Shown here: positions 1 through 8,507 of the stretch, piece by piece | How the letters are laid out: the number at the start of each line of letters is the position of its first letter | How positions within the stretch are numbered: the first letter of the stretch is position 1 | Assembly (NCBI GenBank): GCA_031286995.1 | Contig: JAITTS010000183.1 | Span: forward strand, 1-47,838 | Direction: 5' to 3' | Source: Oscillospiraceae bacterium | GTDB lineage: Bacteria > Bacillota > Clostridia > Christensenellales > Aristaeellaceae | Length of the DNA: 47,838 nucleotides | Position numbers and translations under genes: made by a program | The notes under the pieces: generated by a model | The model's input: only the letters and a program-made list of their open reading frames with translations | What the model was told of the DNA's origin: nothing | Databases searched by the model: none

Positions 1-743
1 ATTTAGATGCCCTGTGTGCAGGCAAACGGCGGGTACTTGTGCTCAACAAGGCGGATTTGGCTGAAGAGGCGCAAAATCTCGCCTGGTCTCATGCCTTCAC
101 CGCCCAGGGGCTGGATGCCCTGCCCTTTAACGCCGCCCGGGGCAAGCCGCGGGCGTTGCTGGCGCGCATTGAGCGCGCCACGCGCGAGAAGGTATCGCGC
201 CAGGCGACCCGGGGCATCAAGGCCACGGTGCGGGCCATGGTGGTGGGCGTGCCCAACGTGGGTAAATCCACGCTGATCAACTGCCTGCGCGGTCAGGCTA
301 TCGCCCGCACCGGAGATCGCCCCGGCGTCACCCGATCCAACCAATGGGTGCGCATTACCCCGTACCTAGAGCTACTGGATACCCCGGGCCTGCTATGGCC
401 TAGGCTGGATGACGCCCTGGCTGCCCGCCGCTTGGCCTACTTGGGCACCATGCGCGACCAGGCGATTGACCAGGGCAAGCTGGCCTGCGATCTGCTGAGC
501 GACCTGCTGGCTTTGCGGCCCGGGGCCGTGCTGGATCGCTTCCACATGAAGCCCCCGTTGGGGGAGGGTTACGCCCTGCTGGAGGCCGCGTGCCTGGGCA
601 GGGGCTGGTTGCTGCCCGGTGGTTTGCCGGATGTGGACAGAGGCGCGGCGGTGGTGTTGGATGAGTTTCGCGCGGGTAGGCTTGGCGCCATCACGCTGGA
701 GCCGGCGCCTGAGCTGATCGGGGGGGATGCGAGGCATGGCTGA
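1..743 (+). CDS. rbgA: Ribosome biogenesis GTPase RbgA (YlqF), 5' truncated by the window edge
   Basis: The reading frame is already open at base 3 (frame 3), so the true start lies outside the window; the GTG at 39 is internal. RbgA is a circularly permuted GTPase that acts late in assembly of the 50S ribosomal subunit. The permuted order is visible: the G4 motif NKAD comes first, then the Walker A/G1 motif GVPNVGKST, then G3 as DTPG. The C-terminal part, about 120 residues with a basic/acidic helical character, fits the RNA-binding extension of the family. The stop overlaps the start region of rnhB, matching the ylqF-rnhB order known from Bacillus. I am confident of the family; only the first part of the GTPase domain is missing. 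Confidence 0.93.
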   Translation, partial: LDALCAGKRRVLVLNKADLAEEAQNLAWSHAFTAQGLDALPFNAARGKPRALLARIERATREKVSRQATRGIKATVRAMVVGVPNVGKSTLINCLRGQAIARTGDRPGVTRSNQWVRITPYLELLDTPGLLWPRLDDALAARRLAYLGTMRDQAIDQGKLACDLLSDLLALRPGAVLDRFHMKPPLGEGYALLEAACLGRGWLLPGGLPDVDRGAAVVLDEFRAGRLGAITLEPAPELIGGDARHG

Positions 744-1407
744 AAGCACCCGCCGCACTGCCGGTCAAAAGCTGGCGGAACTGGCGCGCATGGATCAGGA
801 GATTTGGGAGACCGGCACGGTCTTTGCCGGCATTGATGAAGCCGGACGCGGCCCGCTGTGCGGCCCGGTGGCGGCGGCCTGTGTGGTGATGCCGCCTCAG
901 CCGCTGCTTTTGGGCGTAGATGATTCCAAAAAATTGAGTGAGGCCCGGCGGGAGATTCTGTACGAGCGGATTATGCAGACGGCTTTGTTCGCGGGCGTGG
1001 GTCTGGCGGGAGCGGAAGAGATAGACCGCCTGAATATTTTGCAGGCCACCAAGCTGGCCATGGCCCGCGCCGCCCAGGGCGCACCCTGTGCGCTTTTTTT
1101 GGTGGATGGTAACCAGCCGGTGGTTCTGCCCGGAGAGGTACGCTGTGCAGTGGGGGGCGACGCCCGCTGTTACAGCATCGCGGCGGCATCCATCGTGGCC
1201 AAGGTTACGCGGGATCGTTTGCTGCGGCGCATGGATGCCGAATACCCAGGCTATGGCTTTGCCAGGCACAAGGGCTACGGTACGGCGGCGCACTTGGCGG
1301 CGCTGCGGGCGCTGGGGCCTACGCCACAACACAGGCGCAGTTTCTTGGGGCATATACTGGGGGAGGAAACGCATGCAAAAACCGATCAATCGCCACGCCG
1401 TGGGTAA
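727..1407 (+). CDS. rnhB: Ribonuclease HII
   Basis: RNase HII cleaves RNA in RNA/DNA hybrids and nicks 5' of single ribonucleotides misincorporated in DNA. The signature DEAGRGPLCGPV near residue 40 carries the first metal-binding Asp-Glu. It is followed by DSKKLSEARR, the conserved IAAASIVAKVTRD block and the GYG...HKGYGT segment with the substrate-contacting residues. At about 226 residues the length is normal for the family. Two starts are possible, ATG 727 (overlapping rbgA by 17 bases) and ATG 736; G-rich sequence just upstream could serve either. The 3' end overlaps yraN by 35 bases, so the three genes are translationally linked. Confidence 0.95.
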   Translation: MRGMAESTRRTAGQKLAELARMDQEIWETGTVFAGIDEAGRGPLCGPVAAACVVMPPQPLLLGVDDSKKLSEARREILYERIMQTALFAGVGLAGAEEIDRLNILQATKLAMARAAQGAPCALFLVDGNQPVVLPGEVRCAVGGDARCYSIAAASIVAKVTRDRLLRRMDAEYPGYGFARHKGYGTAAHLAALRALGPTPQHRRSFLGHILGEETHAKTDQSPRRG

Positions 1408-1729
1408 CCAGGGTGAGGATAGGGCCGCGGCTTACTTGGAGGGCATGGGCATGGTCTGCCTGGCGAGGAATTTGCGCCGTAGCGGGGGCGAGGTGGATTT
1501 GGTGATGCGCGACGGGGCGTGCACGGTATTTGTGGAGGTAAAACTGCGCGCCAATGACCGCTTTGGCTTGGGGCGCGAAGCGGTGACTATCCGCAAGCAG
1601 CGGCGTATGGGCTTGGTAGCAGCCCAATATTTGGCAGAAAAAGGGCTGACCCAGGCCCCGGCGCGCTTTGATGTGGTGGAGATACAGGCCGGGCAACTGC
1701 GGCACATTCCCAACGCTTTCAGTTTGTAA
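1373..1729 (+). CDS. yraN: YraN family (UPF0102) endonuclease-like protein
   Basis: This is a 118-residue protein of the UPF0102/YraN family, a small PD-(D/E)XK-fold protein of uncertain function. Seen in the sequence: the N-terminal GNQGEDRAAAYL motif and the core GGEVDLVMRDG...VFVEVKLR, which contains the D and ExK of a restriction-nuclease-like active site. The ATG at 1373 is preceded by GGGAGG at a good distance. The longer ORF listed from 1088 only adds a shadow of rnhB. The position directly after rnhB is the usual one in Clostridia. Role in DNA repair or processing is inference. Confidence 0.92.
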   Translation: MQKPINRHAVGNQGEDRAAAYLEGMGMVCLARNLRRSGGEVDLVMRDGACTVFVEVKLRANDRFGLGREAVTIRKQRRMGLVAAQYLAEKGLTQAPARFDVVEIQAGQLRHIPNAFSL

Positions 1730-1810
1730 GAGGATTTTCGTATCGCGGCGTGGAAACATTGTCCTGTCGCTGGCTTGGATCGGGCGGCAGGGGAAGCGGG
1801 TGAAGAGACC

Positions 1811-4800
1811 ATGAAGGCGAGACGCCTGTGGGCCGCGCTGTGCCTGGCCCTATGGATGCTGTGTGCCGGAATGGCCGGGGCGGAGGATGCCACGCCGGTC
1901 AATTTGGTGCGCAACGGCGGCTTTGAGGATGTAAAGGGAGCGCTGCCCGCGGGCTGGGCGCCGGCCATGTGGGTATCCACAGGCAATGTCAGCCTGCTGC
2001 AGATATCGGATGAGGCATACACCGGCGCGCGGAGCGCGCTGGTGGAGAATCGATCCGCCAATGACGCCCGGTTTGAGCAAGAGTTGGCCGTGCAGCCCGA
2101 TACGCTCTACCGCTTCACCTGCATGGTGCGCGCGGAAGGATGCGACCCGGCACGCAAGGGGGCCAACATCTCGGTATCCGGCATTGTGGAGACGTCCCCG
2201 GATCTGCACGACACCGCCGGGGAGTGGAAAAATTTAGAATTTTACGGCAAGACCGGCAAACAACAAAAGACGGTCATTATCATGGCCCGCGTGGGTGGAT
2301 ACGGCTCTGAAAACATCGGCAAAGCCTGGTTTGACGACTTTACCGTGGAGGCGGCGGAAGAGACCCCGCAGGATGCGGCCTATATATCCCTGGAATCCCC
2401 CTCTCCGGCGAAACCGCCGCGCAAACCCCTGGATTTGGGGACGCTGGTTCTGCCGGGCTTGCTGGTGGCGGGGCTGCTGTACGCGGGCCTGGCGGCGCTG
2501 CTTTGCCGCGCCGCGCTCACGCGCAGAGCGGCCTCTGCGCTGCCGGATCAGGGCGATCCGCCGGTCACCTGGCGCCACGGCCTGGCTTTGGCGGCGATGG
2601 CCCTGGCGGCGCGCCTGGCTTTGGCTGTGTGGGTACCGGGCTACAAGGTGGATATGGATTGCTTTGGCCTGTGGGCCCAGCGGCTGGCCACCGTAGGACC
2701 GGGCAAGTTTTACTCCCCCGATTACTTTTGCGATTATCCGCCGGGCTATCTGTACGTGCTGTGGGCAAACGGCGGCCTGATGCGCCTCTTTGGCACGGAG
2801 ACAGGGGATGTGCTGGCGGGGGTCATCACCAAGCTGTGCCCCATCTTCAGCGATTTGCTCACGGCCGCCCTGCTCTACTGCCTGGGCCGATCAAGGCTGG
2901 GTGATCGGGGCGCGCTGGCGCTCGCGGCGCTGTACGCTTTCAACCCTGTGGCGCTCACCGTTGGCGCGGCCTGGGGCCAGGCCGACGCGCTGATGACCCT
3001 GGGCATCGTCCTGGCGCTGTTTGCCGCCACCGAGGATCGCTGGCAGTGGGCGCTGCCCCTGTACGCCCTGAGCGTGCTCATCAAGCCGCAGGCGCTGATG
3101 CTGGGGCCTTTGGGCCTGGCCGTTCTGATACACCGCCTGACGGCGGATGGCCGCACCCTGTGGCGCCGTGCGCTGATTGGGCTTGCCGGGGCCGCGCTGG
3201 TGGCGGTCGCTGTGGCGATCCCCTTCTGGGGCAGTCAACCCGCTGACTGGTTGATCAAGCTCTACGGGGGCACCATGTCCTCCTACCGCTACGCCAGCGT
3301 CAACGCCGCCAATCTGTTCTACCTGCTGGGCGGCAACTGGGTGGATGCGGGGCAGCAGGCGCTGCCCTTCCTCGGGCTGACGTGGAACGTGTGGGGCATC
3401 ATCCACATCGCGCTGGTGTTGGCGTTTGTCATCTTTCTGGCGCTGCGCGCCTGGGAGCGCGACCTCCTTTACGAGTTGGCCGCCCTGTTGCTGTTCGCGC
3501 TGTTCACGCTGGGGAATATGATGCATGAGCGCTACCTTTTCCCGGTGGCGGCGCTCAGCGCGCTGGCCTTTACCCGGCGGCGGGATGTGCGCACGCTGAT
3601 CTTTACCGGAGGGGTCTCCTGCACGGCATTGATCAACATCGGTATGGTGCTGGCTTTTGATCATCTGGTGAGCCCCTATGTGTGGGTCGGACGGGCCTTG
3701 GGCGCGGTCAACCTGGCGTTGCTGGCCTTGGCGGCGTGGACAGCCTGGGATCACTGCGTGGCGGGCAAGATGACGGATATGCCCCGGCGCAGGGTGCCGG
3801 GCCAGACGGCGCTGAACGGCAGGCGGGCGGCCTTGGCGCTGTCAAGACCCATGGGTGCTGGGCTGAGCTTGCGCGGGCGGGACTGGGCGCTGATGCTGGG
3901 CATTACCTTGTCTTATGCGGTGATAGGTTTTTGGCGCCTGGGCAGCGACAAGGCCCCCCAGACGCCCTGGCAGCCCAGTGTGGCGGCGGAGACTGTGACC
4001 TTTGATCTGGGCGAAAGCCGGGATTTTGAGCTGTACTACTATGGCGGCATCTCACCGGATGGCTTTGCCATCGAAACATCCCAGGATGGCCTGATCTGGA
4101 GCCCCTCCGCGCCGGCCAGGATGGATGAGGGCGAGTGTTTCCGCTGGGTCACCTACGCCCATGCCAGGCTGGATACGGAAGGCCAACCCCAGCGCAATGA
4201 GGATGGCGAGATACAGTGGGAGAGCGCACCCGCCCTGCTCTCGGCGCGCTACCTGCGACTGACGCCGGATGGGCTGGGCCTGGTGCTGCACGAGGTGGCC
4301 TTCCACAACCCGGATGGCGGCGTGTGGCCCATTGCCGAGGTTGCCAGCCAGGGCGGCGAGGCCGCCTATGCCACGCAGCCGGATCTTTTGACGGACGAGC
4401 AGGATACCGTGCCGGATCGCCCCGGTTTCTACTACGGCACCTACTTTGATGAAATCTATCACGCCCGCACGGCCTACGAGCACCTGCACAATATGCACGC
4501 CTTCGAGTGGACGCATCCGCCTTTGGGCAAACTGCTGATGATGCTGGGGATCTCGGCCTTCGGCATGACGCCCTTCGGCTGGCGTTTTGCGGGCACCCTG
4601 GCGGGCGTGCTGATGTTGCCCGCCATGTACCTGCTGGCCAAGCAGCTGTGGAAACGCACCAGCCTGGCGGCCTTTGCCACGGCCTTGCTGGCGCTGGATT
4701 GTATGCACTTTGCCCAGACCAGGCTGGCCACCATAGATAGCTTCCCCGTGCTGTTTATCATGCTGGCTTACCTGTGCATGTTCCGCTACACGCAGATGAG

Positions 4801-5746
4801 TTTCTACCGTCAGTCTCTGGGGCGCACGCTCATCCCCCTGGCTTTTGGGGGCACCTTTATGGGCCTGGCCATCGCCAGCAAGTGGATTGGCCTGTACGCT
4901 GGCGCCGGTTTGGCGGCCATCTTCTTTTACACCCTGTACTGCCGCGCCGCGGAGTACAGGGATGCATACCGCGCCGCGGGGGAGGATGGAGAGACCCTGC
5001 GGCGGGATACCGCGGGCTTCCCGGGCGCGGCAACGATTACGGTGGCCTGGTGCGTGCTGTGGTTTGTGATGGTGCCGGCGCTGATCTACTACTTCTCCTA
5101 CGCGGTGCAATTCCGCCCGGATGGCGGGCTGACCTGGTCGCGCTTTCGGAGCATGCAGGAATCCATGTACAGCTATCACAGCCGCCTGACCGCCACGCAC
5201 CCCTTTGAATCCAAGTGGTGGCAGTGGCCCTTCGACTACAAGCCCATGTGGTACTACAGCACCGCGCGGCTGCCCGGGGACAGGGTCTCGACGATTCTAA
5301 GCTTCGGCAACCCGTTGGTGTGGTGGGGTGGGCTGCTGGCGCTGCTGCTGGTACTGCAGCGCACGGCCACCCGCGGCGTGTCGGCGCTGCTGGCCAGGGC
5401 GCGCGGGGCATCCGCCTGGGGCGCGCCAGAAGCCCAGCGCGCCTTGCTGGGCACGGGTATCCTGCTGTTGACGGGCTTTGCCTCGCAATACCTGCCCTGG
5501 GTGCTGGTGCCGCGCTCTACCTACATCTACCACTACTTCGCCAGCGTGCCCTTCCTCATCCTGTGCATGGCCCACTGCATGCTGCGCTTCTTCGGCGGCA
5601 AAAAGAGGCTGGGGTACCTGGTGGGCGGCATCATCCTGGCGTTGGCCCTGGCGCTGTTCATCGGTTTCTACGGTTACGTCAGCGGCGCGCCCATGTCCCT
5701 GGCTTGGGCTGACGCCATGCGCTGGCTGCCCGGGCTTTGGTACTGA
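1811..5746 (+). CDS. Giant two-module GT-C glycosyltransferase (Gpi18-like plus PMT/GT39)
   Basis: This predicted multi-pass membrane protein of about 1311 residues probably transfers mannose or another hexose from a polyprenyl-phosphate donor to protein or glycan outside the cell. ATG 1811 is preferred over TTG 1775 because it begins a clean signal peptide (MKARRLWAALCLALWML). Order of parts: signal peptide; an extracellular beta-rich domain starting NLVRNGGFE that resembles a carbohydrate-binding module (to about 190); a first GT-C membrane module with CDYPPGY near 308; a linker; a second membrane module interrupted by a discoidin-like beta domain (about 720-850). After that come the PMT signatures FDEIYHARTAYE (near 879) and THPPLGK (near 900), typical of protein O-mannosyltransferases. 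The fusion of two glycosyltransferase units into one chain is unusual. It lies between yraN and comM, where most relatives have nothing comparable. Substrate and acceptor are unknown. Confidence 0.8.
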   Translation: MKARRLWAALCLALWMLCAGMAGAEDATPVNLVRNGGFEDVKGALPAGWAPAMWVSTGNVSLLQISDEAYTGARSALVENRSANDARFEQELAVQPDTLYRFTCMVRAEGCDPARKGANISVSGIVETSPDLHDTAGEWKNLEFYGKTGKQQKTVIIMARVGGYGSENIGKAWFDDFTVEAAEETPQDAAYISLESPSPAKPPRKPLDLGTLVLPGLLVAGLLYAGLAALLCRAALTRRAASALPDQGDPPVTWRHGLALAAMALAARLALAVWVPGYKVDMDCFGLWAQRLATVGPGKFYSPDYFCDYPPGYLYVLWANGGLMRLFGTETGDVLAGVITKLCPIFSDLLTAALLYCLGRSRLGDRGALALAALYAFNPVALTVGAAWGQADALMTLGIVLALFAATEDRWQWALPLYALSVLIKPQALMLGPLGLAVLIHRLTADGRTLWRRALIGLAGAALVAVAVAIPFWGSQPADWLIKLYGGTMSSYRYASVNAANLFYLLGGNWVDAGQQALPFLGLTWNVWGIIHIALVLAFVIFLALRAWERDLLYELAALLLFALFTLGNMMHERYLFPVAALSALAFTRRRDVRTLIFTGGVSCTALINIGMVLAFDHLVSPYVWVGRALGAVNLALLALAAWTAWDHCVAGKMTDMPRRRVPGQTALNGRRAALALSRPMGAGLSLRGRDWALMLGITLSYAVIGFWRLGSDKAPQTPWQPSVAAETVTFDLGESRDFELYYYGGISPDGFAIETSQDGLIWSPSAPARMDEGECFRWVTYAHARLDTEGQPQRNEDGEIQWESAPALLSARYLRLTPDGLGLVLHEVAFHNPDGGVWPIAEVASQGGEAAYATQPDLLTDEQDTVPDRPGFYYGTYFDEIYHARTAYEHLHNMHAFEWTHPPLGKLLMMLGISAFGMTPFGWRFAGTLAGVLMLPAMYLLAKQLWKRTSLAAFATALLALDCMHFAQTRLATIDSFPVLFIMLAYLCMFRYTQMSFYRQSLGRTLIPLAFGGTFMGLAIASKWIGLYAGAGLAAIFFYTLYCRAAEYRDAYRAAGEDGETLRRDTAGFPGAATITVAWCVLWFVMVPALIYYFSYAVQFRPDGGLTWSRFRSMQESMYSYHSRLTATHPFESKWWQWPFDYKPMWYYSTARLPGDRVSTILSFGNPLVWWGGLLALLLVLQRTATRGVSALLARARGASAWGAPEAQRALLGTGILLLTGFASQYLPWVLVPRSTYIYHYFASVPFLILCMAHCMLRFFGGKKRLGYLVGGIILALALALFIGFYGYVSGAPMSLAWADAMRWLPGLWY

Positions 5747-5766
5747 TACGCAAGCGAGGTACGTCT

Positions 5767-7302
5767 ATGCTGGCACAGCTTCTCAGCTACGGTTTGATGG
5801 GTATTGAAGGCTTCCCTGTGACGGTGGAGGCTTACGTATCCGGCGGGCTGCCCATGTTTGAAGTGGTGGGCCTGCCGGATGCGGCGGTGAAGGAGGCCCG
5901 TGAGCGCGTGCGGGCCGCGCTGGTGAACAGCGGCTATGAAATGCCCGTATCCCGCATCACCGTCAACCTGGCGCCGGGCGACGTGCGCAAGGAAGGCCCG
6001 GCTTTTGATCTGACGATCGCGCTGGCCATCCTAATGGCATCCGGCCAACTGCACTGCGCCCAAGCGGATGAAGAGCGCCTGGTGCTGGGCCAGCTGGCAC
6101 TCAGCGGCGAGGTGACCGGCGTGCGGGGCGTGCTGCCCATGGTCATCAGCGCCAGAGACCGTGGCGTGCGCGAAGCGCTGCTGCCCCGGGATAACGCGGC
6201 GGAGGTGGCTTGCGTGGAGGGCGTGCGCGTCATCCCAGTCGCCACGCTGGCCGAGGCCGTGGGCCATCTAAGCGGGCAGACACCCGTCGTGCCCCAGCCG
6301 CAGGTGCCCTACGCCGCGTTGCAGGCGGACTGGCAACCGCATCATGATTTGAGCGCCGTGCGGGGGCAATCCGGCGCCAAGCGCGCGCTGGAGATCGCCG
6401 CGGCGGGGGGCCACAACCTGTTGATGATCGGCCCGCCCGGCAGCGGCAAGACCATGCTGGCCCGCTGCTTGCCCGGCATTCTGCCGGATATGACCTTTGA
6501 GGAGGCGCTGGAGACCACGCGCATCCACAGCGCCGCCGGGGTTGTGGCCGCGGGCTGTGGCCTGCTGGCAGAGCGCCCCTTTCGTGCGCCGCACCACACC
6601 GCCTCCGCGGTGGCGCTGGTGGGCGGCGGCGCCAAGGCCAAGCCCGGCGAGATTAGCCTGGCCCACGGCGGCGTGCTGTTCTTGGATGAGTTGCCGGAAT
6701 ACAACCGCCCCACGCTGGAGGCCATGCGCCAGCCTCTGGAAGATGGTTTTGTATCCATCGCCCGCATTAACGCCCAGGCCCGCTACCCGGCCCGCGTGAT
6801 GATGGTGGCGGCCATGAATCCATGCCCCTGCGGCCACTACGGTTCGCAGGCGCAGCAGTGCCGCTGCACGCAGCACGACATACGCCGCTACTTGGATCGT
6901 ATCTCCGGCCCGTTGCTGGATCGCATTGATTTGCAGATGGAGGTGGAGGCTGTGCCCGTGCGTGAAATTGCGGATAACGCGCCAGAGGAGGCCTCCGCCG
7001 CCGTGCGCAGCCGGGTCAACGCGGCCAGAGAGCGCCAGCGGGCACGCTACGCCCAGGCTGGCATACACTGTAACGCCCAATTGTCAGCCAAGCAGCTGGA
7101 TGCGGCCTGCGGTCTGGATGAAGAGGGTAAGGCCTTGCTCTTTCGGGCGGTGGAACGCTACAAGCTCTCCATGCGCGCCTACAGCCGGGTGCTGAAGGTG
7201 GCCCGCACCGTGGCTGATCTGGCGGGTGAGGCGCGGGTGCGCGCCCCGTACATCGCCGAGGCCATACAGTATCGCAATTTGGATGCCAAGTATTGGCATT
7301 GA
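5767..7302 (+). CDS. comM: YifB/ComM family Mg-chelatase-like AAA+ ATPase
   Basis: This 511-residue protein belongs to the YifB/ComM family. In naturally competent proteobacteria, ComM is a helicase promoting branch migration during transformation; its role in Bacillota is less clear. The N-terminal half carries the family motifs GLPDAAVKEARERVRAAL and a Lon-like S5 fold. The Walker A GPPGSGKTML lies near residue 225, Walker B is LFLDELPEYNR, and a cysteine cluster NPCPCGHYG...CRC follows. ATG 5767 is chosen because AGCGAGGT lies just upstream and MLAQLLSYGLMGIEG is the usual beginning. It directly precedes dprA, another transformation-related gene, with a 25-base gap, suggesting one transcript. 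Confidence 0.93.
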   Translation: MLAQLLSYGLMGIEGFPVTVEAYVSGGLPMFEVVGLPDAAVKEARERVRAALVNSGYEMPVSRITVNLAPGDVRKEGPAFDLTIALAILMASGQLHCAQADEERLVLGQLALSGEVTGVRGVLPMVISARDRGVREALLPRDNAAEVACVEGVRVIPVATLAEAVGHLSGQTPVVPQPQVPYAALQADWQPHHDLSAVRGQSGAKRALEIAAAGGHNLLMIGPPGSGKTMLARCLPGILPDMTFEEALETTRIHSAAGVVAAGCGLLAERPFRAPHHTASAVALVGGGAKAKPGEISLAHGGVLFLDELPEYNRPTLEAMRQPLEDGFVSIARINAQARYPARVMMVAAMNPCPCGHYGSQAQQCRCTQHDIRRYLDRISGPLLDRIDLQMEVEAVPVREIADNAPEEASAAVRSRVNAARERQRARYAQAGIHCNAQLSAKQLDAACGLDEEGKALLFRAVERYKLSMRAYSRVLKVARTVADLAGEARVRAPYIAEAIQYRNLDAKYWH

Positions 7303-7327
7303 TTGCCGATTGCCGGGAGGCAAACCC

Positions 7328-8440
7328 ATGCACAACCGCTACGACCTATGGCTGGCTGGCACCGAGTCTCTCACCGCCCAGGCGCTGGATCAGCTGCTGG
7401 GCTGGCACGGGGATGCGCAGGGTATTTGGCGCGCCGTGGGGGATGGCACGGCCCAAGGCCCCGCATCGGTACTCAAGGCGCTACGCGCCCACCGATCCGA
7501 GAGCCTGCTGGATGAAATGGCCCAGGCCATGGCCGATACCGATACCCGCCTGATCATGCGGGATGATCCCGCCTATCCACCCCTGCTGCGCGCGCTGGAG
7601 GATGCACCCATCGGCCTGTTCGTGCGCGGCGCGGCAGATCTCACTTTTCCCCGGCACGTGGCCATCGTAGGTTCTCGCCGGTGCACACGCTATGGCATGC
7701 AGAACGCCGCGCGCATCGCAGCGGAGCTGGTGGCCTGCGATGTGCACGTGGTATCCGGCATGGCGCGGGGCATAGACACCGCGGCCAACATGGGTTGCGC
7801 GGATGCGGGCGGCGTCAGCGTGGCGGTACTGGGCTGTGGCGCGGATGTGGCCTATCCCCCGGAGAATGAGGAGAACATACAACGCTTGTTGGCATGCGGC
7901 GGCGCGGTGGTGACGGAGTACCCGCCCGGGGCGTTGCCCCTGGCGCACCGCTTTCCCAGGCGCAACCGCATCATCAGCGGCATGTGTTCCGCGTTGGTGG
8001 TGGTGGAGGCGGCGGAGCGATCCGGCGCTATGATCACCGTGCGCTGCGCGCTGGATCAGGGGCGAGAGGTCTTTGCGCTACCCGGCCCCGTGGATAGCCC
8101 CAACAGCAAAATGCCCCTGCAAATATTGCGCGAGGGTGCGGCCATGGCCACCTGCGCCCAGGATATCCTCGAAAACCTGCGCTGGCTGGATGCACCCCCA
8201 GCCGTTGTCGACGCACCCTGCGCGCCAGATATCACCCCGGCCCCACAAGCGGATCTGCCGGGCCTCAGCGAAGACCAGCGCCGGGTGGCGCAGTGCCTGT
8301 CGCTGGAGCCGCTGGGTTTTGAAGAGTTGCGCGGGCGCACCGGCTTTTCCGTACCGGCATTGAATTCCCACTTGACAATGTTGGAGATTCAAGAAATAAT
8401 AGAGCAGTTGCCGGGCCGCATGTATCGGCGGATCCGGTGA
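7328..8440 (+). CDS. dprA: DNA processing protein DprA (Smf)
   Basis: DprA binds incoming single-stranded DNA and loads RecA during natural transformation, and it is kept in many species not known to be competent. The 370-residue protein shows the Rossmann-fold core: VAIVGSRRCTRYG, then SGMARGIDTAAN, then FPRRNRIISGM and SGAMITVRCALDQGREVFALPG. A C-terminal winged-helix segment (about residues 305-370) is present, as in longer DprA forms. The ATG at 7328 has CCGGGAGG upstream; the in-frame extension to 7226 overlaps comM and is rejected. The comM-dprA-topA order is a common Bacillota arrangement. Confidence 0.95.
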   Translation: MHNRYDLWLAGTESLTAQALDQLLGWHGDAQGIWRAVGDGTAQGPASVLKALRAHRSESLLDEMAQAMADTDTRLIMRDDPAYPPLLRALEDAPIGLFVRGAADLTFPRHVAIVGSRRCTRYGMQNAARIAAELVACDVHVVSGMARGIDTAANMGCADAGGVSVAVLGCGADVAYPPENEENIQRLLACGGAVVTEYPPGALPLAHRFPRRNRIISGMCSALVVVEAAERSGAMITVRCALDQGREVFALPGPVDSPNSKMPLQILREGAAMATCAQDILENLRWLDAPPAVVDAPCAPDITPAPQADLPGLSEDQRRVAQCLSLEPLGFEELRGRTGFSVPALNSHLTMLEIQEIIEQLPGRMYRRIR

Positions 8441-8507
8441 GAGTCTATCGAAAGCATCAACGCAACGCCGCGCACCGTGCGGCCCGCGTCGTAGGGGGAG
8501 CGATTAT

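Noticed and set aside
4052-5200. 382-codon antisense ORF inside the glycosyltransferase gene
   Set aside because: A typical shadow frame in GC-rich coding sequence; His/Gln/Arg-rich with no domain or ribosome site.
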